In this document: in pieces, positions 1-6,321 of the stretch | Numbering within the stretch: position 1 is the stretch's first letter | How the letters are laid out: every line of letters starts with the position of its first letter | NCBI GenBank assembly: GCA_003520205.1 | Contig: DOVG01000036.1 | Location: 1 to 6,350 of the forward strand | Direction of reading: 5' to 3' | Origin: Lachnospiraceae bacterium | GTDB lineage: Bacteria > Bacillota > Clostridia > Lachnospirales > Lachnospiraceae | Length of the DNA stretch: 6,350 nt | The notes under the pieces: model-generated | Databases searched by the model: none | The model's input: the letters and a program-made list of their open reading frames with translations, nothing else | What the model was told of the DNA's origin: nothing | Program-made: the position numbers and the translations under genes

Positions 1-2261
1 TGGATATGGGTCTGATACCGGGAGCGGAGATAACATTTATCAAACTTGCACCTATGGGCGATCCTATGGAGTTCAGAATTCATGGATATGAGCTCACTCT
101 TCGTGCTGATGATGCAGATAGTATAGAGATAGTTCTAAATGATAAAAAGGACGATACAAAGAAGAAGAAAAGAAGTGTCCATAGAGAACATCCGGGCTTT
201 GGTGAGGACGGAAAGTATCATGATAAAGTTCATGAGAATCCACTTTCTGACGATACAGTACTAACATTTGCTCTTGCCGGAAATCAGAACAGTGGTAAAA
301 CTACTCTGTTTAATCAGCTTACAGGTTCAAATCAGCATGTAGGTAATTTCCCGGGAGTGACTGTAGACAGAAAGAGTGGCGCGATAAAGAATATGCCATA
401 CACAGAAGTGGTGGATCTTCCCGGAATATATTCTCTTTCTCCCTACACAGAAGAAGAGATAGTTTCAAGACAGTACATAATAGGTGAAAAACCAAAAGGT
501 ATTATAAATATAGTTGATGCGACTAATATCGAGAGAAATCTGTATCTCACTATGCAACTGATAGAGCTTGATATACCTATAGTTCTGGCACTCAATATGA
601 TGGACGAGATGCGTGGAAATGGCGGGTCGGTCAGGATAAATGATATGGAGGAACTTCTGGGGATTCCTGTTGTTCCTATAGCTGCTGCTAAGAATGAAGG
701 TGTAGATGAACTTATAGAACATGCTGTCCATGTAGCAAAGTATCAGGAAAGTCCGGGTAAAAAAGACTTCTGTGATGAGACAGATCATGGTGGAGCGGTA
801 CATAGATGTATACATGCCATCATGCATCTTATAGAAGATCATGCGAAGCGTACTGATATACCTGTAAGATTTGCTGCTAATAAAGTAATCGAAGGTGATG
901 CAAGGGTAATAGATGCACTGAAACTCTCTCAGAATGAGAAGGAAATGATTGAGCATATCATTCTTCAGATGGAAGAGGAGAGAGGCTTGGACAGAGCCGC
1001 TGCTATGGCTGATATGAGATTTTCTTTTATCAGAAAGCTGGTAGATGAAACGGTAGTAAAACCTGTTGAGAGTAAAGAGAGAGAACGAAGCGAGAAGATA
1101 GATAAGATTCTTACGGGTAAATATACAGCTGTTCCGGCATTTATAGGTATAGTCGCTCTGGTAGGATGGCTGACCTTCAGTGTAATTGGTGCTTCTTTGC
1201 AGGGACTTCTGGAAAGCGGTATAGATGCATTGACTGCCTGGATGGATAAAATGCTCAGTGTATGGCAGGTAAATGAAGTGGTCCATTCGCTGATAGTTGA
1301 TGGAATATTTAAAGGAGTAGGAAGTGTACTTAGTTTCCTGCCAATCATTATTATTTTGTTCTTCTTTTTATCGCTTCTGGAAGATACAGGATATATGGCG
1401 AGAGTAGCATTTGTGATGGACAAGCTCTTAAGAAAGATAGGACTATCGGGAAGAAGTATCGTTCCTATGCTTGTGGGCTTTGGATGTTCTGTTCCGGGCA
1501 TTATGGCCAGCAGGACACTTCCTTCAAAAAGAGACAGAAAACTTACCATACTGATGATTCCGTTTATGAGCTGTACGGCAAAGCTCCCTATATATGGATT
1601 CTTTGTTGCAGCATTTTTTCCATCACATAGAGCACTGATACTTGTAGGTCTATATCTGTTTGGAATCATAATGGGAGTGTTTTCAGCTTTTATATTAAAG
1701 AAAACAGCCTTCAGAGGAGAGGCGGTTCCATTTGTAATGGAGCTTCCAAACTACCGTATGCCGGGATTTAAAAATGTGGCTCAGTTGCTTTGGGAAAAGG
1801 CAAAGGATTTTCTGACTCGAGCATTTACAGTTATATTTATTGCATCTATAGTTATATGGTTCCTTAGAACATTCAATATGCATCTGGGAATAGCGGTGAG
1901 CCCTCACGAAAGTATGCTTGCCAAGGTAGCAGGACTGGTGTCTCCGGTTTTCAGACCTATGGGATATGGAGACTGGAGGATAGCGACAGCACTTATCACA
2001 GGCTTTATGGCTAAGGAAAGTGTTGTATCAACCCTTACAGTTCTTTTTGGAACAACAGAGATGCTTACGGAAATAGTTTCGATAGCATCAGCATTTGCAC
2101 TGCTGGTATTTTGTCTGCTTTATACCCCATGTGTTGCAGCAATTGCAGCTGTAAGGAGAGAACTTGGAACAAAATGGGCTATAACCATAGCTCTTGCCCA
2201 ATGTGCCTTTGCCTGGCTTATCTCACTGGCTGTTTATATGATAGCAAATGTGTTCTGCTGA
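1..2261 (+). CDS. feoB: Ferrous iron transporter, FeoA-FeoB fusion (5' partial)
   Basis: This is the GTP-gated Fe2+ importer of the cytoplasmic membrane, cut by the window's 5' edge; the frame is read from base 3. The first visible residues, D-MGLIPGAEI, continue the conserved LDMGLIPG of FeoA, so the Met at base 6 is internal and not the start. Numbering from that Met, residues 1-45 are the end of the FeoA SH3-like domain and 46-82 a Lys/His-rich linker. The G domain follows: G1 GNQNSGKT (92-99, usual Pro replaced by Gln), G2 region GNFPGVTV (113-120), G3 DLPG (137-140), G4 NMMD (197-200) and G5 near AAKNEG (227-232). A helical domain (about 260-360) leads to the membrane part with GFGCSVP (491-497), MSCTAKLP (521-528), FMAKESVV (667-674) and YTPCVAA (706-712). 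The C terminus looks complete at 751 residues. No FeoC or Cys-rich Feo partner follows. The family assignment is very secure; only the missing start is unknown. Confidence 0.97.
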   Translation, partial: DMGLIPGAEITFIKLAPMGDPMEFRIHGYELTLRADDADSIEIVLNDKKDDTKKKKRSVHREHPGFGEDGKYHDKVHENPLSDDTVLTFALAGNQNSGKTTLFNQLTGSNQHVGNFPGVTVDRKSGAIKNMPYTEVVDLPGIYSLSPYTEEEIVSRQYIIGEKPKGIINIVDATNIERNLYLTMQLIELDIPIVLALNMMDEMRGNGGSVRINDMEELLGIPVVPIAAAKNEGVDELIEHAVHVAKYQESPGKKDFCDETDHGGAVHRCIHAIMHLIEDHAKRTDIPVRFAANKVIEGDARVIDALKLSQNEKEMIEHIILQMEEERGLDRAAAMADMRFSFIRKLVDETVVKPVESKERERSEKIDKILTGKYTAVPAFIGIVALVGWLTFSVIGASLQGLLESGIDALTAWMDKMLSVWQVNEVVHSLIVDGIFKGVGSVLSFLPIIIILFFFLSLLEDTGYMARVAFVMDKLLRKIGLSGRSIVPMLVGFGCSVPGIMASRTLPSKRDRKLTILMIPFMSCTAKLPIYGFFVAAFFPSHRALILVGLYLFGIIMGVFSAFILKKTAFRGEAVPFVMELPNYRMPGFKNVAQLLWEKAKDFLTRAFTVIFIASIVIWFLRTFNMHLGIAVSPHESMLAKVAGLVSPVFRPMGYGDWRIATALITGFMAKESVVSTLTVLFGTTEMLTEIVSIASAFALLVFCLLYTPCVAAIAAVRRELGTKWAITIALAQCAFAWLISLAVYMIANVFC

Positions 2262-2304
2262 TAATGAGTTAATAGAGACCGTTATAAAGAAATAGTATCG
2301 TTTA

Positions 2305-2343
2305 CCATTTTTCAACAAATAAATAGCAAAAAATGGGTTTTTT
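2305..2343 (+). terminator. Rho-independent terminator after feoAB
   Basis: CCATTTTT (2305-2312) pairs perfectly with AAAAATGG (2329-2336) across a 16-base loop and is followed by six T residues (2338-2343). The stem is short and AT-rich, so termination may be incomplete. Position just past feoAB supports it. Confidence 0.55.
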
Positions 2344-2366
2344 ATATGGATTAAAAATGTTATAAT
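2338..2366 (+). promoter_or_regulatory. Extended -10 promoter for the small membrane gene pair
   Basis: TGTTATAAT at 2358-2366 is a perfect TATAAT box with the upstream TG of an extended -10. There is no good -35; at suitable spacing lies only the T-run of the preceding terminator (2338-2343). The expected transcript start near 2373 gives a leader of about 30 bases to the ATG at 2404. Confidence 0.6.
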
Positions 2367-2403
2367 TATCCATATGTCATGTTAAGCTAAAAGGAGGTAT
2401 ATT

Positions 2404-2784
2404 ATGGCGTGTTTTATAGTATCCGCAGCAGAGGCTGCTGTAGTAACAGCTGTTGAGAAAATTGAAGAGAAGAAGGAACAGGCAGCTCCAGAAAGTGAGG
2501 AGACAACTGCTGTAAAGATACCGCTCAGCAGAAAGCTGAAATGGCTTTCATATATGCTTTGGGGAGGAAGCTTTCTTCTTATGTTTGAACATGTATGGCA
2601 CGGAGAAGTAACTCCATGGTTCCCATTTTTAACTGCTATGTCAGATAAGGCAGAAATGATGACGATGCTGCATGAGATGGCGACTGTTGGTGTTGCCATG
2701 GCGGTTTTAGTAACGGTTGTATGGGCTGGAATTTGCGTGACTGCTGATATCATAGTTAAGAGAGAAAACAAAGTAAGTGCATAG
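2404..2784 (+). CDS. Small membrane protein of unknown function, His/Glu-containing
   Basis: I do not recognise a named family. The 126-residue product begins with a hydrophobic or amphipathic helix (MACFIVSAAEAAVVTAV, 1-17), then a charged Glu/Lys-rich stretch (18-45). A first membrane segment (about 47-61) runs straight into EHVWHGE (62-68). A short loop, PWFPF (71-75), and LHEM (89-92) precede the second membrane segment (about 93-117), and the tail is basic. H63, H66, H90, E62, E68 and E91 lie at or near the membrane boundary and could bind a metal or heme; this is inference. The start is well set: AAGGAGG (2391-2397) sits six bases before ATG. It has its own promoter after feoAB and is followed 64 bases later by a second small membrane protein on the same strand, so the two are probably co-transcribed. 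Coding is supported by codon style, a strong ribosome binding site and coherent hydrophobic segments. Similar MACF-type small proteins seem familiar from other Clostridia, but that is unverified memory. Confidence 0.85.
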   Translation: MACFIVSAAEAAVVTAVEKIEEKKEQAAPESEETTAVKIPLSRKLKWLSYMLWGGSFLLMFEHVWHGEVTPWFPFLTAMSDKAEMMTMLHEMATVGVAMAVLVTVVWAGICVTADIIVKRENKVSA

Positions 2785-2848
2785 TTTTAGGAACAGTGAT
2801 TCCGAGCATATATTATGCAGATTAGTATATTAGTATGGAGATAAAGAT

Positions 2849-3160
2849 ATGACATTATTAGTAACCATATTTGCAGCTATATTCGTTACCATTAAGTGGT
2901 ACACCCGTAAGGATAATGATATGAAACTGGAAATGCTGATTTTCATGTACTGGGGAGCAGCGCTTATGTGGATGATTGATGCTGTATTTGAATTTGTAGA
3001 GTTGAAAGCAGAGTTTTTTAGTCCGGCACCAATGGATATGTTGAATGATGCATTTCTTGGTCTATCAGTTATTGCTCTTGGACTTGTTGTATGGATGATT
3101 CGACTTCTCATTACAGATCCGAAGGGTGTAATCAGAAAATCACTTACAGAAAATAAATAG
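2849..3160 (+). CDS. Small three-helix membrane protein of unknown function
   Basis: The 103-residue protein has three likely membrane segments: 1-17 at the extreme N terminus, about 28-49, and about 68-89. A basic loop, KWYTRKDND (16-24), lies between the first two, and the C-terminal tail is charged. Acidic residues D44, E48 and E51 fall in or at the end of the second segment, and D67 at the start of the third. The pattern YWG(34-36)...D44...LND(65-67) matches the spacing style of WG...E62...LHE in the upstream gene, which suggests distant homology, but the histidines are absent here. The start is supported by GGAG (2837-2840) eight bases before ATG. The 64-base gap from the upstream gene contains no terminator, and a strong terminator follows 10 bases after the stop, so this is probably the second gene of a bicistron. 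The function is unknown; a subunit of a small membrane complex is the simplest guess. Confidence 0.8.
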   Translation: MTLLVTIFAAIFVTIKWYTRKDNDMKLEMLIFMYWGAALMWMIDAVFEFVELKAEFFSPAPMDMLNDAFLGLSVIALGLVVWMIRLLITDPKGVIRKSLTENK

Positions 3161-3168
3161 ATGAATGT

Positions 3169-3213
3169 AAAAAAGTAGATGTTGAAAAAGGGTTTTTGAC
3201 ATCTGCTTTTTTT
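3169..3213 (+). terminator. Strong Rho-independent terminator
   Basis: Bases 3175-3188 pair with 3193-3206 in a 14-bp stem (three G-U pairs: 3176/3205, 3183/3198, 3184/3197) closed by a four-base loop (3189-3192). Seven T residues follow (3207-3213). Six A residues precede the stem (3169-3174), so it could also work on the other strand. It ends the small membrane gene pair. Confidence 0.88.
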
Positions 3214-3221
3214 GATATAAT
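3196..3221 (+). promoter_or_regulatory. Promoter of the CapA/zinc-ribbon operon, overlapping the terminator
   Basis: TGATATAAT at 3213-3221 is an extended -10 with a perfect TATAAT (3216-3221). A perfect TTGACA lies at 3196-3201, inside the right arm of the terminator hairpin, but the 14-base spacer is shorter than the usual 16-18. The TTTTTG at 3193-3198 has the ideal 17-base spacing. Transcription would start near 3228, leaving a leader of about 55 bases. Confidence 0.7.
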
Positions 3222-3270
3222 GTCGTAGGGGTCAGGGTTGTCTTTTGACATCCATAAATTCATAGTTCAT

Positions 3271-3285
3271 GGAGATAGTGATATG
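3271..3285 (+). promoter_or_regulatory. Ribosome binding site fixing the CapA start
   Basis: GGAG (3271-3274) is eight bases before ATG 3283. The 18 bases 3269-3286 match 2835-2852 around the start of the second small membrane gene at 16 positions. The alternative TTG at 3238 has only a loose purine run before it. Confidence 0.75.
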
Positions 3286-4425
3286 AAAAGAAATATAATA
3301 AAACAGTTAGGCATTGTTCTTTGTCTTGGATTTATTATTTCTGCTTTTTCATCAGGAAATGGCGTGACAGCTGCCGGAGAAACATCGGATGAACAGAAGG
3401 AAAGTGTAGTCTCTGAAGAAACCGTAAGTGAAACAACAACTGAAAACACTACTGAAGCAGTGACGGAGGCGACTACCCAGAAAAAGAAAAAGGATGATAC
3501 AGTAGCGATAACCATAAGTGCGGCAGGAGACTGTACTCTGGGAGTTGATTCCAGATACAATGAAGCATTTAACAGCTACTATGATGAACATAATGCATCA
3601 TATTTTCTGAAAAAGGTAAAACCCGTTTTTTCCAAGGATGATATTACCATAGTTAATTTTGAAGGTACCCTTACAGATTCAAATGACAGGCAGGATAAGA
3701 CATTTACCTTTAAAGGACCTGCAAAATATGCAAAGATACTTAAGAAGGGATCTGTAGAAGTAGTAACTCTTGCCAATAATCATTCTTATGATTTTGGTGA
3801 GCAGGGCTTCAGCGATACGAAGAAAACTCTTAAGAAGAATAAGATAAAGTATTGCTATAAATCCACTATTGCATATAAGACAGTTAAGGGCGTAAAGGTG
3901 GCTTTTATCGGTTATAGTCAGCTGGATGGTGATGGAGAAGCCGAGGTTAAGGCGGCAATAAAGAAGGCAAAAAAGAAGAAGGCTAAGATAATTATCTGTA
4001 ACTTCCATTGGGGAATCGAAAGAGATTATTATCCTACTGAGGAACAAAAAAGTCTGGGCAGATATGCCATAAAACAGGGAGCAGATCTTGTCATAGGACA
4101 TCATCCTCATGTACTTCAGGGAGTGGAGAAGTATAAGGGAAGATATATAGTCTACAGTCTGGGAAACTTCTGCTTTGGCGGTAATATGGATCCGGAAGAT
4201 AAGGATACGATGATATTCCAGCAGACTTTCTATGTTAAGAAGGGAAAGCTTCAGAAGAAGAATGATGCAAAGATTATTCCGTGTTCACTGTCAGGAGTAT
4301 CCTATACAAATGATTTCCAGCCGAAGATTCTGAAGGGGAAGGCTAAGAAGAATCTTCTGTCAAAGATGAGGGATTACAGTTCTGGAATGAAAGTTAAAAT
4401 AAAGAGTTCAGGAAAACTGAAATAA
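3283..4425 (+). CDS. Secreted CapA-family (PGA_cap) metallophosphatase
   Basis: The 380-residue protein belongs to the CapA/poly-gamma-glutamate capsule biosynthesis family, whose fold is that of calcineurin-like metallophosphatases. The N terminus MKRNIIKQ followed by a hydrophobic stretch (9-22) and GVTAAG (27-32) is a likely cleavable signal peptide. A Thr/Glu/Ser-rich linker (31-66) and four Lys (67-70) precede the catalytic domain. Family motifs are all present: AGDCTLG (81-87), NFEG (125-128), ANNHSYDFG (164-172), HWG (242-244), GHHPH (272-276) and SLGNF (292-296), so metal binding and activity are expected. The C-terminal part is rich in Lys. The start chosen is ATG 3283, with GGAG at 3271-3274; the frame is open upstream to TTG 3238, but that would add 15 hydrophilic residues before the signal peptide. 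No capB or capC polymer synthase is in view, so a true capsule role is doubtful; another envelope phosphoester or glutamyl-polymer substrate is possible. It is the first gene of an operon with the zinc-ribbon gene 12 bases downstream. Confidence 0.93.
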   Translation: MKRNIIKQLGIVLCLGFIISAFSSGNGVTAAGETSDEQKESVVSEETVSETTTENTTEAVTEATTQKKKKDDTVAITISAAGDCTLGVDSRYNEAFNSYYDEHNASYFLKKVKPVFSKDDITIVNFEGTLTDSNDRQDKTFTFKGPAKYAKILKKGSVEVVTLANNHSYDFGEQGFSDTKKTLKKNKIKYCYKSTIAYKTVKGVKVAFIGYSQLDGDGEAEVKAAIKKAKKKKAKIIICNFHWGIERDYYPTEEQKSLGRYAIKQGADLVIGHHPHVLQGVEKYKGRYIVYSLGNFCFGGNMDPEDKDTMIFQQTFYVKKGKLQKKNDAKIIPCSLSGVSYTNDFQPKILKGKAKKNLLSKMRDYSSGMKVKIKSSGKLK

Positions 4426-4437
4426 AAAGGGGGATTT

Positions 4438-5700
4438 ATGGCTGAGATTAATAATTACAAATGTAGAGATTGTGGAGGGACTCTTCAGTTCAGTTCACGC
4501 AAGCAGAAGCTGGTATGTGCCAGCTGCGGTGCAGAGTATGATGTAAGCGAATTTGAGGCTGCGGCAGGTGAAGAAAACAAAGCTTCTGACTATAAGGCAA
4601 AGGAAAATCAGTGGAATGTCGAAGGGGAAGGTCTGGTAGTTTACGAATGTAAGAATTGTGGAGGTGAAGTTGTCGGAGATAAGAATATGGCATCAACCAA
4701 GTGCCCATACTGCGATAGTCCGATAGTTATTTCCAATAAGTTTGAAGGCTCTCTTAGACCTGATGTAGTTATTCCGTTTAAGCTGAATAAGCATGCTGCA
4801 GCGGATGCTCTTAAAGAACATGTTAATAAGATAAAGCTCGCTCCGGCTGCATTCAAATCAGGTAACCATATACAGGAGCTTAAAGGTGTTTATGTTCCTT
4901 TCTGGCTGTTTGATGCTGATGTACATGCAAAGGCAAACTACGATGCAAAGAAAGAACATAAAACAGAAGACTCATCATATGAGTATGTGGAGACCAGCTA
5001 CTATGATGTAATGCGTGAGGGTGATATGAAGTTCAAGGATATTCCTGCTGATGCATCCAACAAAATGGATGATAAGCTGATGGATTCCATAGAGCCTTAT
5101 GACCTTACGGCAGGTGTGCCTTACAGTGCTGCTTATATGGCAGGATATCTGGCAGACAGATATGATGTTACGGCTGAGGAGTGTAAGCCTCGTGCTGATA
5201 AGAGAATGGATAATACAGCGCGTGATCTTCTGAGAAAGAAAGTTCAGAATTACGATAGTGTTACCGAGAAGAGTCATGATGTGAAGATTAGTAACTGTAA
5301 GCACAGATATGCACTTCTTCCGGTATGGATACTGAATACAGTATGGAATGGAAATAAATATACATTTGCCATGAATGGACAGACCGGTAAGCTGGTAGGA
5401 AATGTTCCATGCAGCATGGGTAAGTTCTGGGGAGTTCTTCTTGGAGCAGCTGGTGGACTTGGACTACTCATGTTCCTTATAGCTCATCTGATAGGTCTTA
5501 CAGGGGCTGGAATGGGATTCATGATATTTATGGGTGTTCTTGTAGGTGTTATCATAGCGCTTACCATGAAGGGCAAGACCACAAGTGTTCACACAGGAAC
5601 ACAGGCACTTGACTATGTAATCCCCGGAAGCTTTAAGGTTACAGGAAGCTATGACAACTTCTTAAGAAAAGAAACAACGAAGAAACCAAAGAACAAATAG
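4438..5700 (+). CDS. Zinc-ribbon membrane protein (TFIIB-type ribbon, YdjG-like architecture)
   Basis: The 420-residue protein starts with two zinc ribbons of the CxxC...CxxC type: C9/C12 with C27/C30, and C71/C74 with C89/C92. They are joined by an acidic linker (about 36-60). A long soluble region (about 105-325) contains FKLNK (114-118), YVPFWLFDADV (152-162), YALLPVWIL (291-299) and an NGQTGKLVGNVP stretch (313-324), which I know as recurring features of TFIIB-type zinc-ribbon proteins in Firmicutes. Two membrane helices follow (about 331-352 and 356-377), and the tail is basic. The domain order, ribbons first and membrane anchor last, resembles Bacillus subtilis YdjG, a membrane-stress partner of PspA and YdjI; orthology is not established. 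Although such proteins are sometimes labelled RNA polymerase subunit-like, the membrane helices argue against a transcription role. ATG 4438 is preceded by AAGGGGG (4427-4433) and lies 12 bases after the CapA stop, so the two genes are co-transcribed. All eight zinc ligands are present. Confidence 0.9.
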   Translation: MAEINNYKCRDCGGTLQFSSRKQKLVCASCGAEYDVSEFEAAAGEENKASDYKAKENQWNVEGEGLVVYECKNCGGEVVGDKNMASTKCPYCDSPIVISNKFEGSLRPDVVIPFKLNKHAAADALKEHVNKIKLAPAAFKSGNHIQELKGVYVPFWLFDADVHAKANYDAKKEHKTEDSSYEYVETSYYDVMREGDMKFKDIPADASNKMDDKLMDSIEPYDLTAGVPYSAAYMAGYLADRYDVTAEECKPRADKRMDNTARDLLRKKVQNYDSVTEKSHDVKISNCKHRYALLPVWILNTVWNGNKYTFAMNGQTGKLVGNVPCSMGKFWGVLLGAAGGLGLLMFLIAHLIGLTGAGMGFMIFMGVLVGVIIALTMKGKTTSVHTGTQALDYVIPGSFKVTGSYDNFLRKETTKKPKNK

Positions 5701-5738
5701 GAATAGATAAGCGTCTGTTCTATAGATTTCATATAAGA

Positions 5739-5773
5739 AAAAGAAGAGCTGTATATTTTACGGCTCTTCTTTT
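5739..5773. terminator. Bidirectional terminator between convergent genes
   Basis: Bases 5739-5753 pair with 5759-5773 in a 15-bp stem with one G-U pair (5750/5762) and a five-base loop (5754-5758). The arms end in A-rich and T-rich runs, so the hairpin can terminate the plus-strand CapA/zinc-ribbon operon and the minus-strand lemA transcript. The last codons of the minus-strand gene lie inside it. Confidence 0.88.
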
Positions 5774-6291
5774 AATTCTGCGAATATATATCCGAACAGC
5801 TGTCTGTCGGACTTTTTATTAAGTGTAGCTACAAAGCTTGCAGGTATATTGGATATATAACTGTTATAAGCTCCGGTACATTTGTTATATGCAAGACTGT
5901 AAGCAAACAGCTCCTGACGTGCTGTATTGAACTTATCCAGATTTATTCGGAATTCTTCTTCCTTGATGAGCTCCGGATGTTCCTTAAGAATCTTACGAAT
6001 CTTTCTATCAGCGTTGTCCAGCTGCTCAGCCCGCATGGACTGTATCATAGGTGAGCTTCCGAGTCCGAATGCATTTGTGTCCGGAACATCTATATCATTT
6101 TCTATATCCTTATCTCTAAGAACCTCGATCATTTTTGAGAGTCTGAAGGTTCTGTCCCAGATGGTGGAATCAATCTCGGCACCCCTGTCACGAGATGCAA
6201 TCTCCAAACTATTAATTCTGCTTGTTATGTATATAAAACCGGCACCAAAGACGATGATCAGTCCTATAACTATAGCTCCAGCCAAAGTCAT
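5758..6291 (-). CDS. lemA: LemA family membrane protein
   Basis: The 177-residue protein has one N-terminal membrane segment (about 2-23, with GAIVIGLIIVFGAGFIYI) and a mainly helical soluble domain. LemA-type features are the helix after the membrane anchor (SRINSLEIASRDRGAEID, 24-41), EHPELIKEEEF (104-114, matching the family's YPxLKxxxxF), and NTARQELFAYSLAYNKCTGAYNSYISNIP (122-150), which corresponds to the family's characteristic RxxYNxxVxxYNxxIxxFP signature. The end, LFGYIFAE (165-172), matches the usual FGF...F ending. LemA proteins are about 180-200 residues, so it is full length. ATG 6291 is chosen because GAGG lies six bases before it; an in-frame GTG at 6303 would overlap that ribosome binding site and add only four residues. 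The gene converges on the zinc-ribbon gene, and its stop codon (5758-5760) is at the loop of the shared terminator. LemA function is not settled; it is associated with envelope proteins and often with TPM-domain partners. No partner is visible before the window ends. Confidence 0.88.
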   Translation of the reverse strand: MTLAGAIVIGLIIVFGAGFIYITSRINSLEIASRDRGAEIDSTIWDRTFRLSKMIEVLRDKDIENDIDVPDTNAFGLGSSPMIQSMRAEQLDNADRKIRKILKEHPELIKEEEFRINLDKFNTARQELFAYSLAYNKCTGAYNSYISNIPASFVATLNKKSDRQLFGYIFAELKEEP

Positions 6292-6303
6292 TTCTTCCCT
6301 CAC

Positions 6304-6321
6304 TATCAGTAATAATTGATA
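6304..6321. repeat. Short inverted repeat upstream of lemA
   Basis: TATCA (6304-6308) and TGATA (6317-6321) are perfect inverted arms with an eight-base AT-rich spacer, 13 bases upstream of the lemA ATG. It could be an operator half-site pair, but five-base arms in AT-rich DNA arise easily by chance. A weak TATAAC-like -10 (minus strand, 6335-6330) lies further upstream. Confidence 0.3.

Noticed and set aside
465..1669. Two long open frames on the minus strand (465-1286 and 965-1669) inside feoB
   Set aside because: They are antisense to secure FeoB coding, have Tyr/Ile/Ser-heavy composition typical of reversed frames, and show no domain or convincing ribosome binding site.
2357..2371. Possible Fur box (ATTATC with a partial inverted arm) at the promoter after feoAB
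   Set aside because: Only about 9 of 15 positions fit the 7-1-7 consensus, which is expected in AT-rich promoter DNA.
2382..2771. Minus-strand open frame opposite the first small membrane gene
   Set aside because: The plus-strand frame has a perfect AAGGAGG, a promoter and a coherent membrane topology; the reverse frame has none of these.
3238..3282. TTG at 3238 as the start of the CapA gene
   Set aside because: It would place 15 hydrophilic residues before the signal peptide, while ATG 3283 has a well-spaced GGAG and begins exactly at the Lys-Arg n-region.
3319..3330. Lipobox around Cys14 of the CapA signal peptide
   Set aside because: The residue before Cys is Leu, not Gly/Ala/Ser, and the Cys lies in the middle of the hydrophobic core, so a normal cleaved signal is more likely.
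5927..6319. Plus-strand open frame of 130 codons opposite lemA
   Set aside because: It is a Ser/Ile-rich shadow of the LemA gene, which has recognisable family motifs, a membrane anchor and a ribosome binding site.
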